From Actinomycetes bacterium (GTDB taxonomy: Bacteria; Actinomycetota; Actinomycetes; Actinomycetales; Cellulomonadaceae), in the NCBI GenBank assembly GCA_023389455.1, contig JAEWEJ010000021.1:1-13221 (forward strand): a stretch of 13,221 nucleotides of DNA. Direction: 5' to 3'. Positions within the stretch are counted from its first letter, which is position 1; every line of letters begins with the position of its first letter. Positions 7,386 to 13,221 of this stretch are shown here, piece after piece. The translations under genes and the position numbers were made by a program. The notes under the pieces are model-generated. The model worked only from the letters and a program-made list of their open reading frames with translations. It did no database searches and had not been told where the DNA came from.

Positions 7386-8110
7386 CAGCCACCCACCCCC
7401 TCGGGGACGGCCTGGCCACCGAGGTTCTCGGCGTCGAAGTCGTCCTGCTCGTCGGTGCGGTCGGACAGTCCTGCGGGCAGCCCCACGAGGCGGACCTCCT
7501 GCGCGAAGGCCGCGGCGTAGGTCACGGCCAGCGCGTCGTTGGGCTCGAGGGCCAGGGTGACCGGGATGACGTTCTGCGTCCCGGAGGCGCTGGCCTCGTC
7601 GAGCACGACCTGGCTGCCGCGCACGGACACCACGCGGACGTCGCGGACCAGGACGCGGACCTGCTTGGCCAGGCCGGGGACGTCGGCGAACACCGCGTAG
7701 ATGTCGACGCGGTCGCCCGGACGGACACGGTCGGCGACGCCCGTGACCTGGTCGACCTGGATCGCGATCTCACGCTCGGTGTCGCTGAGGTCCGACGGTG
7801 GCACGAGCAGGTCCGAGGTCACCATCGTGCCGCCGAGCAGGTTGGCCACGACCTTGCGGCCGACGAGGTCGTCGAGCGTGACGTCCGCGCTGTCCGAGAG
7901 CCAGCGTGCCGGCACCTCGTCGGCGACGAGACCGGACTCCTCGAGGGTCGCGAAGGCAGGGGTGTCCTCCGCGACGCGGTACACGGTGCGCATCGAGCCG
8001 ACCTGGCTCGCCACGTTGCCCACGTACGACGCGATCACGAAGAACACGACGACGGCGAGCACGACGGCGAGCAGGATGAACAGGACGCCGCGACGCTGGC
8101 GGGGGTTCAC
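7385..8110 (-). CDS. cpaB: CpaB/RcpC-like pilus assembly protein
   Basis: This 241-residue protein has a basic N-terminus, one membrane helix (about 9-29), a SAF-like domain (about 43-104, with VPARWLSDSADVTLDDLVGR and GGTMVTSDLL) and an RcpC/CpaB domain (about 113-210, with REIAIQVDQVTGVADRVRPG followed by DRVDIYAVF). It ends in a short acidic Gly-rich tail. In Gram-negative tad systems this protein works with the secretin; in a monoderm without a secretin it probably stabilises the machine on the outer side of the membrane, which is inference. The start is GTG at 8110, with AAGGAG seven bases before it and a GTGA overlap with the upstream gene. Longer in-frame extension lies inside that gene and is not CpaB-like. 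Confidence 0.87.
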   Translation of the reverse strand: MNPRQRRGVLFILLAVVLAVVVFFVIASYVGNVASQVGSMRTVYRVAEDTPAFATLEESGLVADEVPARWLSDSADVTLDDLVGRKVVANLLGGTMVTSDLLVPPSDLSDTEREIAIQVDQVTGVADRVRPGDRVDIYAVFADVPGLAKQVRVLVRDVRVVSVRGSQVVLDEASASGTQNVIPVTLALEPNDALAVTYAAAFAQEVRLVGLPAGLSDRTDEQDDFDAENLGGQAVPEGVGG

Positions 8111-8916
8111 GCAAGGACTCCTTGGGGATCGACGACGACGGGTCGCACGCGGCAGAACGCGCAGGTCTCGGAGAAGGTGAGCGCGTCGCACACGCCGCAC
8201 CGTCCGCGGGCGGGCGGCAGCTCCACGCGCTGCTCGACGGGCAGGGCCACGAGCTCGACGGCACCGTCGACGCCGACGCGTCCCCGCACGTCGAGGGCGA
8301 GCGCGGGCAGGTCGACCGTGCCGCCGGACCCGGCGGTCGTCAGCACGTCCTGCAGCGCGGCGGGCGGGATGCGACCGACGCCGGCGCCGTAGAGCTCCCC
8401 GCGCGGGAGCGCGGGCTCGGCCGGGGAGACCTTCCCGACCGCGCGCGCCTCGGGCACCGGCCCGGAGAACGTCACCACGAAGCCGGCACCGCCCGGCATC
8501 CAGGAGCGCAGGTGCTGCCCCACCCCGGCGTCGGGGTGCTCGAGCCGCGCGACGCTCGGCGTCCAGGCCCCGCTCCAGGTCCGCTCCAGGAGCCGGTCGG
8601 CGAGGAGCACCGCGATGCCCGCGTCCACCCCGGCGCCCGCGACCTGGCTCGCGACCAGCGCGAGAGCGGCGGGGCCGTGGTGGACCGCGCGCCACGTCAC
8701 GGGGCAGCCGGCGTCCGAGACCAGGGCGGCGTGCCGCCGGACGAGTGGCTCGTGGCGCTTCTCACCCAGAAGGAGGACGTGCGGCCTCTGCCCGTCGAGG
8801 CGTTCGAGGAGGCCCGGCAGGTCGTCCGGGGAGACCAGCAGCAGCGCGGCACCCTCGAGGAGGTCACGCACCTCCGGGGTGGGCGGCACGAGCGCCGACA
8901 CGACGATGCGCTGCAT
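8107..8916 (-). CDS. Unrecognised protein with C-terminal Cys4 knuckle
   Basis: I do not recognise this 269-residue protein. It is the first gene of the predicted tad operon. Nothing in it looks like a signal peptide or membrane helix, so it is probably cytoplasmic. Residues 1-130 show alternating hydrophobic strands and helices (VVSALV, AALLLVSPDDL, HVLLLGEK) somewhat like a Rossmann or receiver-type fold with no P-loop. The end holds a CxxC-x8-CxxC element (Cys240, Cys243, Cys252, Cys255; RCGVCDAL and ETCAFCRV), a likely zinc-binding knuckle. The ATG at 8916 is the only reasonable in-frame start near the beginning; a GAGGAG sits 12 bases upstream, rather far. The stop overlaps the cpaB start (GTGA), which argues for a role in the same system. 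Function unknown; a regulatory or assembly-accessory part is possible. Confidence 0.75.
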   Translation of the reverse strand: MQRIVVSALVPPTPEVRDLLEGAALLLVSPDDLPGLLERLDGQRPHVLLLGEKRHEPLVRRHAALVSDAGCPVTWRAVHHGPAALALVASQVAGAGVDAGIAVLLADRLLERTWSGAWTPSVARLEHPDAGVGQHLRSWMPGGAGFVVTFSGPVPEARAVGKVSPAEPALPRGELYGAGVGRIPPAALQDVLTTAGSGGTVDLPALALDVRGRVGVDGAVELVALPVEQRVELPPARGRCGVCDALTFSETCAFCRVRPVVVDPQGVLA

Positions 8917-9018
8917 GGATACGGTGCTCTCCTCGGTTCTGCGGCGGGGTCCTGCGGCCGGCGGCACCTCGCCCCGGACGGGACGACGGGGACATCCCGA
9001 CCGCATCCGACCGGGCGC

Positions 9019-9034
9019 CGGATCCGACGATCCG
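9019..9034. repeat. Inverted repeat in the divergent control region
   Basis: CGGATC and GATCCG flank a 4-base spacer CGAC, giving a perfect 6-bp-arm palindrome. It lies between the tad operon and the DUF192 gene, about 13-28 bases into the predicted tad leader. It may be an operator or a leader hairpin. The related direct repeat ATCCGAC is found at 9005-9011 and 9022-9028. Confidence 0.4.
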
Positions 9035-9053
9035 TGCGCTTTCGGACGTGCGG

Positions 9054-9081
9054 ATGATAGTGGGGAGGTGGCGGTGCGCAA
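9054..9081 (-). promoter_or_regulatory. Candidate sigma-70-type promoter of the tad operon
   Basis: On the minus strand, TTGCGC (9081-9076) and TATCAT (9059-9054) are separated by 16 bases. The -10 box matches TATAAT at five of six positions, which is unusual in such GC-rich DNA. Transcription would start near 9047, leaving a leader of about 130 bases before the first tad gene. The promoter overlaps the ribosome binding site and first codons of the divergent DUF192 gene, so the two units may interfere with each other. Confidence 0.45.
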
Positions 9082-9439
9082 CGTGAGCGATCGGCTGATC
9101 GTGGACGGAAGGGACGTGGCACCGGTCCTCGTGGCGGACACGTGGGCCCGCCGCGCGCGCGGCATGCTCGGGCGTCGCCCGCTGCCGGAGTCGATGTGGT
9201 TCGTCGGCGAGGCGGGGGTGCACGGGGTCGGCATGACGCGGGCGCTCGACGTCGCCCTGCTCGACCACGAGGGACGTGTCCTCGTGACGACGGTGCTGCG
9301 CCCCTTCGGCATGACACGTCCGCGGCGCGGGGCGGTGGACGTGCTGGAAGCGCCCCGCGGGAGCTTCGCCGCGTGGGGGCTCGTCGTCGGCAGCGCGCTC
9401 ACCCGTCGACCCGCCCACGGCGCACGGGACGAGGGGTGA
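9074..9439 (+). CDS. DUF192 family protein
   Basis: This 121-residue protein matches the DUF192 pattern: an N-terminal strand region, TWARRARGMLGR, the core VHGVGMTRALDVALLDHEGR (50-69) in place of the common IHTFGM...DVVFLD, and the C-terminal VLEAPRGSFAAWGLVVGSAL (90-109). It fills the usual domain length and has no signal peptide, whereas some relatives are exported. The biochemical function of the family is not established to my knowledge. I chose the GTG at 9074 because GGGGAGG ends five bases before it; a GTG at 9068 would add two residues but overlaps that site. The gene is divergent from the tad operon, which may mean a shared function or only shared control DNA. Confidence 0.85.
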   Translation: MRNVSDRLIVDGRDVAPVLVADTWARRARGMLGRRPLPESMWFVGEAGVHGVGMTRALDVALLDHEGRVLVTTVLRPFGMTRPRRGAVDVLEAPRGSFAAWGLVVGSALTRRPAHGARDEG

Positions 9440-9490
9440 GGGGGCACGCCTCCAGCCTCCGTGGTCGTGCGGCCCCGACGATGGGCCCAG

Positions 9491-9509
9491 GGGCCGGTTG
9501 ACCGGGCCC
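9491..9509 (+). terminator. Hairpin after the DUF192 gene
   Basis: GGGCCGG pairs with CCGGCCC (one bulged G) around a TTGA tetraloop, 51 bases after the DUF192 stop. No T-tract follows. It sits in the 164-base gap before the ABC exporter (9440-9603), which otherwise holds the candidate promoter at 9590 and a second, distant TGGGCCC/GGGCCCA pair (9482-9488 and 9534-9540). Confidence 0.4.
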
Positions 9510-9589
9510 GCGAGCGGGTGATTCTGGGTTCCAGGGCCCACGCCCACCGCGTCGCCGAAATGCCCTTCGTCGCTGTCGGTACCGCCACG

Positions 9590-9595
9590 TAACGT
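9590..9595 (+). promoter_or_regulatory. Candidate -10 box of the ABC exporter genes
   Basis: TAACGT fits the actinobacterial TAnnnT pattern and lies 8 bases before a GTG codon at 9604. With initiation at 9602-9604 the mRNA would be leaderless or nearly so, which agrees with the absence of any ribosome binding site there. The -35 region (about 9566-9571, TTCGTC) is weak. Confidence 0.4.
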
Positions 9596-9603
9596 TGCCA
9601 GAC

Positions 9604-11442
9604 GTGCGCTCCCTCCCTCTCGCCGATCCCGGCACCCCGCCGCTGCGCGGTCCCGCCGCCTACCTGGGCTGGCTGGCCCGCCGCCAGTGGGGCATCCTCG
9701 CGGCCGCCGTCGCGTGCGGCGTCGTGCAGTTCGCGTGCCAGGCGTTCCTGCCGTACCTGACGGGCCGGGCGATCGACGACGGGCTGCAGCAGGGCTTCGG
9801 CCCCGACCTGCTGCGCGCCGCGGGCACGCTGCTGGCCCTGGGGCTGGTGAGCGCGGCCGCCTCGGCCGTGGGGCACCGGTTCGACGTCGCGAACTGGCTG
9901 CGCGCCGCGTTCACGACCTCCCAGCTCGTCGGGCGGACGACGGCTCGCTCCGGGCACGCCGTCACGGCCGAGCTGCCGACCGGCGAGGTCGTGTCCGCCG
10001 TCGCAAACGACGCCCTGCGCGTCGGGGACCTGTTCGCCGTCACGGCACGGTTCGTCGGCTCGCTCACCGCCTACGGCGCGGCCGCCGTCCTCATGCTGCA
10101 GGTGTCCGTGCCCCTGGGCCTGGTGGTGCTCCTCGGGCTGCCGACGGTGGCCGCGGTGCTGGGCATGCTGGTCAAGCCGCTGCAGCGCCGCCAGTCCGCG
10201 CAGCGCGAGGCGTCCGGCCGGCTGACGACGCTCGGTGCGGACACCGTCTCCGGGCTCCGCGTCCTGCGCGGCATCGGCGGGGAGTCCGTGTTCACGGGCC
10301 GCTACCGCCGCCAGTCCCAGCTGGTGCGCGAACGCGGCGAGCACGTCGCCGTGACGCAGTCCTGGCTGGACGCGCTGCAGGTGCTGCTGCCCGGGCTGTT
10401 CGTCACCGCGCTGGTGTGGATGGGCGCGCACATGGCGATCAACGGCACCATCTCCCCCGGCCAGCTCGTCACCACGTACGGGTACGCCGCGTTCCTCGGC
10501 TGGCCCGTGCAGAACGCCACGGAGTTCCTGCAGTCCGCGACGCGCGCCGTCGTGGCCACGCGCAAGGTGCTCACCGTGCTGCGGATCGTGCCCGCCGCGG
10601 GCGCCGCGCCCGCCACCGGCACCGCCGTGCCGCCGCCGGGGTCGACGCTGGTGGACGAGACCAGCGGGGTCCGGGTCGAGCCGGGCCGCGTCGTCGCGCT
10701 CGTGTCGGCGGACCCCGACGAGTCCGCCCGCATCGCCACCCGGCTGGGCCGCTTCGACGACGAGGCGGAGGCGGGGACGCCCGTCCTGCTGGGCGGCGTC
10801 CCGCTGCGTGACCTCCCGCTCGCCGAGGTGCGGCGCCGGATCGTCGTCGCGGAGGCGATGCCGCAGCTGTTCTCCGGCAGCCTCGCGGCGGGCCTGGACG
10901 TGCGGGGCGGCACGAGCCGCGACGACCTGCTCGCCGCGATCGGGCTCGCCGACGCGCAGGACGTGCTCGACTCCGTGCCCGACGGCCTCGACGGCGAGCT
11001 GCCGGAGAAGGGCAGGTCCCTGTCCGGGGGCCAGCGCCAGCGGGTCGCCCTCGCGCGCGCCCTGCTCACGCAGGCCGAGATCCTCGTGCTCGTCGAGCCG
11101 ACGAGCGCGGTGGACGCCCACACCGAGGCGCGCATCGCGGCCCGGCTCTCGGACGCCCGCCGCGGTCGGACGACGCTCGTGGTCACCGCGAGCCCGCTCG
11201 TGCTCGACCACGTCGACGAGGTGCAGCTCGTCGTCGACGGCACGCTCGTGGCCCGGGGCACGCACGCCGCGCTGCTCGACGGGGAGGCGGGCCCGGACGT
11301 CGCGGCCACCTACCGCCGCGTGGTGGGGCGCCGCATGGACGACGACCTGCCCGTCGAGGAGTCGTTCGACAGCACGCACGACCCCGACGGCCTCGAGCCC
11401 GGCCGTTCCCCCGTCCGCACGACCACCGGAGGTGCCGCGTGA
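9604..11442 (+). CDS. ABC exporter half, subunit with degenerate ATP site
   Basis: This 612-residue protein has an ABC exporter transmembrane domain (about 25-325, six predicted helices) followed by a nucleotide-binding domain. The signature LSGGQRQRVALARALL (473-488) is perfect, but the Walker A position reads VSADPDESA (367-375) with no Gly-Lys-Ser/Thr, the Walker B aspartate is Val497 (ILVLVEPTS, with Glu498 kept), the Q-loop Gln appears replaced, and the H-loop His is Ala529 (VVTASPL). Such decay is expected for the non-catalytic half of a heterodimeric exporter, and the next gene supplies the missing parts. An acidic, probably disordered tail of about 35 residues follows the NBD. The start is uncertain: GTG at 9604 fits a leaderless transcript; a TTG at 9595 would add three residues and has no ribosome binding site. 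Substrate unknown (drug, lipid or peptide). Confidence 0.9.
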   Translation: MRSLPLADPGTPPLRGPAAYLGWLARRQWGILAAAVACGVVQFACQAFLPYLTGRAIDDGLQQGFGPDLLRAAGTLLALGLVSAAASAVGHRFDVANWLRAAFTTSQLVGRTTARSGHAVTAELPTGEVVSAVANDALRVGDLFAVTARFVGSLTAYGAAAVLMLQVSVPLGLVVLLGLPTVAAVLGMLVKPLQRRQSAQREASGRLTTLGADTVSGLRVLRGIGGESVFTGRYRRQSQLVRERGEHVAVTQSWLDALQVLLPGLFVTALVWMGAHMAINGTISPGQLVTTYGYAAFLGWPVQNATEFLQSATRAVVATRKVLTVLRIVPAAGAAPATGTAVPPPGSTLVDETSGVRVEPGRVVALVSADPDESARIATRLGRFDDEAEAGTPVLLGGVPLRDLPLAEVRRRIVVAEAMPQLFSGSLAAGLDVRGGTSRDDLLAAIGLADAQDVLDSVPDGLDGELPEKGRSLSGGQRQRVALARALLTQAEILVLVEPTSAVDAHTEARIAARLSDARRGRTTLVVTASPLVLDHVDEVQLVVDGTLVARGTHAALLDGEAGPDVAATYRRVVGRRMDDDLPVEESFDSTHDPDGLEPGRSPVRTTTGGAA

Positions 11443-13178
11443 AGCTCCCCGTCGCCGACTCGGCGACCGTGCGCGCCTACGCCGGCGAGCTGCTCGGGCG
11501 GCACCGCCGCCCGCTGGGCGGCCTCGCCCTGCTGCACACGCTGGCGGCCGTCGCCGGCCTCGCGGGTCCCCTGCTCCTCGGGCGGCTCGTGGACGCCGTG
11601 ACCCGGGGCACGGACGCCCGGTACGTCAACACGCTCGTCGCCGTCGGGGCCGTCGCGGTCCTCACGCAGACGGGACTCATCCGGTACGCGCAGCGGGCGT
11701 CCATGCTGTTCGGCGAGAAGGTGTTCGCCGAGCTGCGCGAGGACTTCCTCGAGACCGTGACGTCGCTGCCGCTGTCCGTGGTCGAGCGGGCCGGCACGGG
11801 CGACCTCGTCGCCCGGACCACCAACGACGTGAACAAGCTCCAGCACGCGGTCCGCTTCGGCGTGCCCCGCGTCATCGTCGCCGTGGTGACGATCACGCTC
11901 ACCGTCGTCGCGTGCCTCGTCATCGACCCCCTGGTGTCGCTGGGGCTGTTCGTCGGCGTGCCGCTGATGGTGCTGATGGTGCGCTGGTACCTGCGCCGCG
12001 CGACGCCGGCGTACGTGCGGGAGTCCGCGGCCTACGCGGTGCTCAACGGCACGATCACGGAGACGGTCGAGGGTGCGCGCACCGTCGACGCGCTCGCGCT
12101 GGCGGACGCGCGCGAGCAGCGGGTGCGCGACGACCTGCGCGAGGCCTTCGAGGCCGAGCGCGCGACGCTGCGGCTGCGCACGATCGTCTTCCCCGGCGTG
12201 GACCTCGCCTTCGTCCTGGCACCCGTGGCCGTGCTCGTGTGGGGCGGGTACCTCGCCTCGACCGGGCACGTGACCCTGGGGGCCGTCACCACGATCGTCA
12301 TGTACGCCTACCAGGTCACCGGTCCCGTCTGGGAGCTGATCTTCTGGGTGGACGAGATCCAGGTGGCCGCGACCGCGCTCGCCCGCATCGTCGGCGTGCG
12401 GCTCGTCGACGGCGACCGTGAGGCGACCGGTGCGCAGCCGACGGACGAGCGGATCGCGACGCGCGGCCTGCGGTACGCCTACCGCGAGGGGCACGACGTG
12501 CTGCACGGCATCGACCTCGACCTGGCGCCCGGCGAGCGGCTCGCCGTCGTGGGACCGTCGGGCGCGGGCAAGTCCACGCTCGGGCGCATGCTCGCCGGCA
12601 TCCACCCGCCCACGGGCGGCACGGCGAGCGTCGGCGGCGTCCCGCTGGTCGACCTGCCGCTCGACGAGCTGCGGGGGCACGTCGCGCTGGTGACGCAGGA
12701 GCACCACGTCTTCGTGGGGACGGTCGCCGACAACCTGCGCCTGGCCAAGGTCGACGCCGACGACGCCGAGATCGAGCGTGCCCTGCGCGCGGTCGACGCG
12801 TGGGACTGGGTGCAGGCCCTGCCCGACGGTCTGGGCTCCGAGGTCGGCTCGGGCGGCGCGGCGCTCACGCCCGCGCAGGCCCAGCAGCTCGCGCTCGCGC
12901 GGCTGGTGCTGCTGGACCCGCACACGCTCGTGCTCGACGAGGCGACGTCCCTGCTCGACCCGCGTGCCGCCCGGCACCTGGAGCGCTCGCTGTCGGCGGT
13001 GCTCGCCGGGCGCACGGTCGTGGCGATCGCCCACCGCCTGCACACCGCGCACGACGCGGACCGCGTGGCGGTCGTGGACGCGGGGCGGATCAGCGAGATC
13101 GGTCCGCACGAGGACCTGGTCGCCGCCGGCGGCGAGTACGCGGCGCTGTGGCGGTCCTGGCAGCACGAGTCGGCGTGA
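11439..13178 (+). CDS. ABC exporter half, catalytic partner
   Basis: This 579-residue protein has a six-helix transmembrane domain (about 25-310) and a nucleotide-binding domain (about 337-575). Walker A GPSGAGKST (372-380), Q-loop Gln420, Walker B TLVLDEATS (Asp500, Glu501), the D-loop SLLD and the H-loop AHRL (His532) are all intact. The signature, normally LSGGQ, reads LTPAQ (477-481). In a head-to-tail dimer its Walker A would face the intact LSGGQ of the first subunit, giving one working ATP site. The GTG start overlaps the previous stop by four bases (GTGA), with GGAGG six bases upstream, so the two subunits are coupled and probably made in equal amounts. The substrate cannot be told from sequence. 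Confidence 0.92.
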   Translation: MKLPVADSATVRAYAGELLGRHRRPLGGLALLHTLAAVAGLAGPLLLGRLVDAVTRGTDARYVNTLVAVGAVAVLTQTGLIRYAQRASMLFGEKVFAELREDFLETVTSLPLSVVERAGTGDLVARTTNDVNKLQHAVRFGVPRVIVAVVTITLTVVACLVIDPLVSLGLFVGVPLMVLMVRWYLRRATPAYVRESAAYAVLNGTITETVEGARTVDALALADAREQRVRDDLREAFEAERATLRLRTIVFPGVDLAFVLAPVAVLVWGGYLASTGHVTLGAVTTIVMYAYQVTGPVWELIFWVDEIQVAATALARIVGVRLVDGDREATGAQPTDERIATRGLRYAYREGHDVLHGIDLDLAPGERLAVVGPSGAGKSTLGRMLAGIHPPTGGTASVGGVPLVDLPLDELRGHVALVTQEHHVFVGTVADNLRLAKVDADDAEIERALRAVDAWDWVQALPDGLGSEVGSGGAALTPAQAQQLALARLVLLDPHTLVLDEATSLLDPRAARHLERSLSAVLAGRTVVAIAHRLHTAHDADRVAVVDAGRISEIGPHEDLVAAGGEYAALWRSWQHESA

Positions 13179-13185
13179 TGCACCG

Positions 13186-13221
13186 CCCACGGGCCGTCCC
13201 CTGCGGCGGCCGGCCCGTGGG
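13186..13221 (+). terminator. Hairpin terminator of the ABC exporter operon
   Basis: CCCACGGGCCG (13186-13196) and CGGCCCGTGGG (13211-13221) are perfect 11-bp arms around a 14-base loop, starting eight bases after the exporter stop codon. The right arm ends at the window edge, so whether a T-tract follows cannot be seen. Arm length, perfection and placement make this the strongest terminator candidate in the window. Confidence 0.75.

Noticed and set aside
391..9540. GGGCCC motifs shared by the pilin control region and the gap before the ABC genes as a common regulatory signature
   Set aside because: At this GC content the hexamer is expected every few hundred bases by chance; only the local 10-base tandem copy is notable.
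8917..11379. Long minus-strand open frame (over 800 codons) running antisense to the first ABC gene and into the Cys4 protein gene
   Set aside because: Its upstream part is rich in Arg, His, Gly, Ala and Asp without any domain, as expected for a shadow frame in high-GC DNA. Only the last 269 codons look like a protein.
9604..11442. First ABC subunit as a decaying pseudogene, because its ATP-binding motifs are missing
   Set aside because: The frame is full length, LSGGQ is perfect, and the losses are exactly complementary to those of the coupled partner, which indicates a specialised non-catalytic half.
10808..12421. Plus-strand frame spanning the junction of the two ABC genes
   Set aside because: It is out of frame with both exporter subunits and is Arg/Ala/Pro-rich; shadow.
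11310..13190. 626-codon minus-strand frame opposite the second ABC gene
   Set aside because: It has the same biased composition and no motifs, while the plus strand carries a clear ABC exporter.
1..13221. Possible tRNA or rRNA genes, insertion sequences, CRISPR arrays
   Set aside because: No regular spaced repeats, transposase-like protein, terminal inverted repeats with target duplications, or tRNA-like cloverleaf was seen.

Overview
The window is very GC-rich (by eye around 73%), with GTG starts, 4-base stop/start overlaps and long open shadow frames on both strands. Together with the protein families present, this suggests a high-GC Gram-positive actinobacterium. The style resembles Micrococcales, perhaps Cellulomonas or a relative, but that placement is an impression and not a search result.

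Positions 48-8916, all on the minus strand, form a tad (tight adherence, Flp-type type IV pilus) locus. In transcription order it holds: an unrecognised protein with a C-terminal four-cysteine knuckle; a CpaB/RcpC-like membrane protein; a TadZ/CpaE ATPase fused in frame to a TadE-like pseudopilin; a separate TadE/TadF-like pseudopilin; the TadA/CpaF motor ATPase; the inner-membrane platform proteins TadB and TadC; a membrane histidine kinase; its NarL/LuxR-type response regulator; and, after a 160-base gap, the 75-residue Flp major pilin. Every junction from the first gene to the response regulator overlaps by 1 to 11 bases, so these nine genes look like one translationally coupled transcript. 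The pilin probably has its own promoter and an excellent ribosome binding site, which fits its need for a high copy number. No prepilin peptidase and no secretin is visible. A secretin is not expected in a monoderm, and the peptidase must be encoded outside the window.

Positions 8917-9073 are a compact divergent control region with a good minus-strand promoter candidate and a palindrome. A small DUF192-family protein follows on the plus strand (9074-9439).

After about 160 non-coding bases with a hairpin, two overlapping plus-strand genes (9604-13178) encode the halves of a heterodimeric ABC exporter. Its ATP sites are degenerate in a complementary way: the first subunit has lost its Walker A, Walker B Asp and H-loop His but keeps a perfect LSGGQ. 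The second keeps all of those but has lost LSGGQ. One normal and one dead composite ATP site are therefore predicted. The window ends in a perfect 11-bp inverted repeat, probably the exporter's terminator.

The most notable points are the TadZ-TadE fusion, which keeps a prepilin-type cleavage motif at the junction, the two-component system built into the tad operon, and the unrecognised cysteine-knuckle protein at the operon head. I see no RNA genes, mobile elements or CRISPR arrays.
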